Source of the DNA: Clostridiales bacterium
GTDB lineage: Bacteria > Bacillota > Clostridia > Monoglobales > Monoglobaceae
Direction of reading: 5' to 3'
Assembly: GCA_016303265.1 (NCBI GenBank)
Contig: JAEDLZ010000024.1
Span: forward strand, 1 to 17,095
Length of the DNA: 17,095 nt
The position numbers and the translations under genes were made by a program. Numbering within the stretch: position 1 is the stretch's first letter; every line of letters begins with the position of its first letter. Below, one piece after another: positions 15,726 to 17,095 of this stretch. The notes below the pieces were generated by a model. It did not search any database, was not told the DNA's origin, and worked only from the letters and a program-made list of their open reading frames with translations.

Positions 15726-16685
15726 CTATTCACCAATCCTTCCTATTTTGCGGAAGTCCGCAAAGCTGTCCAGCATTCCCGCAATAGATAAAATCTCTAT
15801 GGCAAAGTTTCCGGCAACTATCAGTACTGCGGCATAAATAAGCGCCCTGACCACGCCGATTTTCAGTTTGGTCCTGAATTTGTTCTCAATAAACGACAAG
15901 CCGCAAAATGCCATTATCGCATCAAAAATCGAAACTATATTATTCATTATAACATAATATTTTCCGTCGCTGTTTAAAAACATAAGGATTACAGCTGCAG
16001 CGAAATAGATATAAGACATATGCCTGGGCGCCTTGTGCATATCAAAGGGAACATAATTGGTACATATTCCCGATACCTTTACAGCAAAAAAATGCACCGC
16101 AGTAATATGAATATATCCTGCAATCATGGAAAATATAATTATCATGGAGGGAAGCAGCATTTTCATATAGATTATAACTGTATCAATAATCTGCCCATAA
16201 TTTACGGGAACAGAGATGCCCTCCGTTTTTGCAACGACATTCATGCTTTCCTTCACGGCCTCCGCCGAGGCGCCGAAAATTGCATCAATTCCGCCCTCAG
16301 TAAGCCCGGCGCTGTAAAATATGAGCGCCGCCGTCATCACCGCAAACGCCGTGCATATACCTATCAAGGAAGTATAATAGTCATTACAGCGTCTTTGCGA
16401 AAATCCCGACACAAGTCCCGGTGCAAAGCCCATAGCGGCAATGAACAAAACCTGTATGTTTCCGCCGCTTAAAGCAAGCATAAAAAGCGCCGTAAGCAAG
16501 GCGGATATGCACGCCGTCGCCCCTCCGCATCTTATATAAAGAAATGCGGAAATAACCGATGTGCATAAAGCCAAAACAAAGGCAAGCGGCGTCACAATTA
16601 CTGCACACAGCATAAGAATCATCGAAGCCGCTGTGCAAACCGCGGTTATTCCTGCAATTTTAAGCTTGCTATCATTACCATTCAT
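15726..16685 (-). CDS. DUF2232/YybS-like multi-pass membrane protein
   Basis: A 319-residue integral membrane protein with about eight hydrophobic segments (roughly residues 8-30, 33-52, 55-73, 77-95, 105-127, 165-200, 222-238, 245-263 and 275-300). No catalytic motif is visible. Size, topology and position directly upstream of gdpP match the YybS (DUF2232) family, which precedes yybT(gdpP)-rplI-dnaC in B. subtilis; the assignment leans on this synteny as well as on composition. The family's role is unknown; an S-component-like transporter fold has been suggested for DUF2232. The ATG at 16685 has a GGAGGAT site. It is the first gene of the operon served by the promoter at 16782-16810, with a leader of about 90 nt. 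The stop is two bases before the gdpP start, consistent with a functional link to c-di-AMP turnover that remains unproven. Confidence 0.82.
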   Translation of the reverse strand: MNGNDSKLKIAGITAVCTAASMILMLCAVIVTPLAFVLALCTSVISAFLYIRCGGATACISALLTALFMLALSGGNIQVLFIAAMGFAPGLVSGFSQRRCNDYYTSLIGICTAFAVMTAALIFYSAGLTEGGIDAIFGASAEAVKESMNVVAKTEGISVPVNYGQIIDTVIIYMKMLLPSMIIIFSMIAGYIHITAVHFFAVKVSGICTNYVPFDMHKAPRHMSYIYFAAAVILMFLNSDGKYYVIMNNIVSIFDAIMAFCGLSFIENKFRTKLKIGVVRALIYAAVLIVAGNFAIEILSIAGMLDSFADFRKIGRIGE

Positions 16686-16781
16686 AATATCCTCCGCTTT
16701 GTCAGAGCTTTAAAGCCTTAGCCTTCATGCATAAAATGGATATAGTATACGCATATACACCCCATTGTCATTTATCTGAAT

Positions 16782-16810
16782 ATTATACCAAATTTATATG
16801 CATATTTCAA
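16782..16810 (-). promoter_or_regulatory. Promoter of the yybS-gdpP-rplI-dnaB operon
   Basis: On the - strand TTGAAA (16805-16810) and a perfect TATAAT (16782-16787) are separated by 17 bp. Transcription should begin near 16775, leaving a leader of about 90 nt before the first ATG. The leader contains a small imperfect hairpin (GTATA/TATAC around 16744-16757) and a GCTTTAAAGC palindrome near 16707-16716, but no recognisable riboswitch. Confidence 0.82.
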
Positions 16811-16859
16811 GTCTTTTAAACAAATTATCTCAAATAGGCAAAAATTTTTTCAAAAACAC

Positions 16860-16888
16860 TTGACAAAATATCCCGCCTGTGGTAATAT
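16860..16888 (+). promoter_or_regulatory. Promoter of the tRNA-Met/tRNA-Glu unit
   Basis: TTGACA (16860-16865) and TAATAT (16883-16888) are 17 bp apart, and the -10 box is preceded by TGG, an extended -10 (TGN) element. The start would fall near 16895, about 14 nt before the first tRNA. It is divergent from the yybS-gdpP promoter, with about 50 bp of A+T-rich DNA between the two -35 boxes. Confidence 0.85.
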
Positions 16889-16908
16889 AATTACTGTTCG
16901 ACGCATTT

Positions 16909-16985
16909 GGCGGTATAGCTCAGTTGGCTAGAGCATTCGGTTCATACCCGGAGTGTCACTAGTTCGAATCTAGTTACCGCTACCA
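16909..16985 (+). tRNA. tRNA-Met (anticodon CAT), elongator type
   Basis: A complete 77-nt cloverleaf including an encoded CCA. Acceptor stem GGCGGTA/TACCGCT with a G1-U72 wobble; D stem GCTC/GAGC; anticodon stem TTCGG/CCGGA around loop TTCATAC (anticodon CAT); T arm ACTAG-TTCGAAT-CTAGT; discriminator A73. The anticodon stem lacks the three G-C pairs of an initiator, and position 1 pairs with 72, so it is not fMet. The G1-U72 pair and the GGTTCATACCC anticodon arm resemble Firmicute elongator tRNA-Met rather than tRNA-Ile2, the TilS substrate. Confidence 0.95.
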
Positions 16986-16986
16986 T

Positions 16987-17012
16987 TGCCCGCTTTGCGA
17001 TATAAGCGGGCA
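16987..17012 (+). other. Hairpin in the spacer between the two tRNAs
   Basis: A perfect 9-bp stem (TGCCCGCTT at 16987-16995 with AAGCGGGCA at 17004-17012) around an 8-nt loop occupies most of the 34-nt spacer. It is followed by GTTATCC rather than a T run, and the next tRNA begins seven bases later, so a terminator is unlikely. A role in processing of the tRNA precursor or in keeping the tRNAs from misfolding together is plausible. Confidence 0.55.
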
Positions 17013-17019
17013 GTTATCC

Positions 17020-17094
17020 GGCTCCTTGGTCAAGTGGTTAAGACTCCGCCCTCTCACGGCGGCTACGGGGGTTCGAATCCCCCAGGAGTCACCA
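17020..17094 (+). tRNA. tRNA-Glu (anticodon CTC)
   Basis: A complete 75-nt cloverleaf with encoded CCA. Acceptor stem GGCTCCT/AGGAGTC (one G-U pair); anticodon stem CCGCC/GGCGG around loop CTCTCAC (anticodon CTC, reading GAG); T arm GGGGG-TTCGAAT-CCCCC; discriminator A. It ends one base before the window edge. The T-arm and acceptor features are clean, so it should be functional. A TTC isoacceptor must exist elsewhere to read GAA. GltX, encoded in this window, would charge it. Confidence 0.94.
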
Positions 17095-17095
17095 A

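Noticed and set aside
16909..16985. CAT-anticodon tRNA as tRNA-Ile2, the substrate of the TilS encoded here
   Set aside because: The G1-U72 pair and the GGTTCATACCC anticodon arm match Firmicute elongator tRNA-Met; tRNA-Ile2 has a different acceptor stem.
1..17095. Mobile element, CRISPR array, prophage or defence system
   Set aside because: I saw no regularly spaced repeats, transposase or integrase motifs, terminal inverted repeats with target duplications, or foreign-looking gene blocks; almost the whole window is filled by conserved housekeeping genes.

Overview
The window reads as chromosomal housekeeping DNA from a Gram-positive, low-to-mid GC bacterium, most likely a member of Clostridia (Bacillota). 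The evidence is the conserved yybS-gdpP-rplI-dnaB gene order, GdpP itself (a c-di-AMP phosphodiesterase typical of Firmicutes), phoH-ybeY synteny, GGAGG-type ribosome binding sites, TTGACA/TATAAT promoters with 17-bp spacers, and a lipoprotein signal peptide. I see no phage, transposon, plasmid, CRISPR array or toxin/defence genes. The genus cannot be fixed from this sequence alone.

Layout. At the left edge, on the + strand, lie the 3' end of phoH and all of ybeY, overlapping by ATGA and ending at a hairpin terminator. From about 1.1 kb to 16.7 kb every protein gene is on the - strand, so transcription runs right to left. In transcription order: (i) yybS-like DUF2232 membrane protein, gdpP, rplI (bL9), dnaB, tilS, hpt, driven by a promoter at 16782-16810; (ii) gltX, a PLP aminotransferase and trpS, tightly packed after a 140-nt gap; (iii) wecA/tagO-like and wecB/mnaA-like genes for the first steps of a UDP-GlcNAc/ManNAc-based surface polymer; (iv) thrS with its own promoter and a 44-nt perfect palindrome after it; (v) a small acidic lipoprotein gene with a perfect consensus promoter, convergent with ybeY. 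At the right edge, divergent from yybS, a + strand promoter reads into tRNA-Met(CAT) and tRNA-Glu(CTC), separated by a hairpin.

Functional theme. Most genes serve translation: three aminoacyl-tRNA synthetases, TilS, bL9, YbeY and two tRNAs. Replication (DnaB), purine salvage (Hpt), second-messenger turnover (GdpP) and envelope precursor synthesis make up the rest. 

Four starts were set by ribosome binding sites and overlaps rather than by the longest frame: wecB (ATG 4784), tilS (GTG 11777), dnaB (ATG 13104) and gdpP (GTG 15723). I found no convincing undescribed system. The items most worth a second look are the internally duplicated acidic lipoprotein with its consensus promoter, the ThrRS lacking a TGS domain and with a leader too short for a T-box, the joining of the gdpP and tilS-hpt gene groups, and several unusually perfect hairpins.
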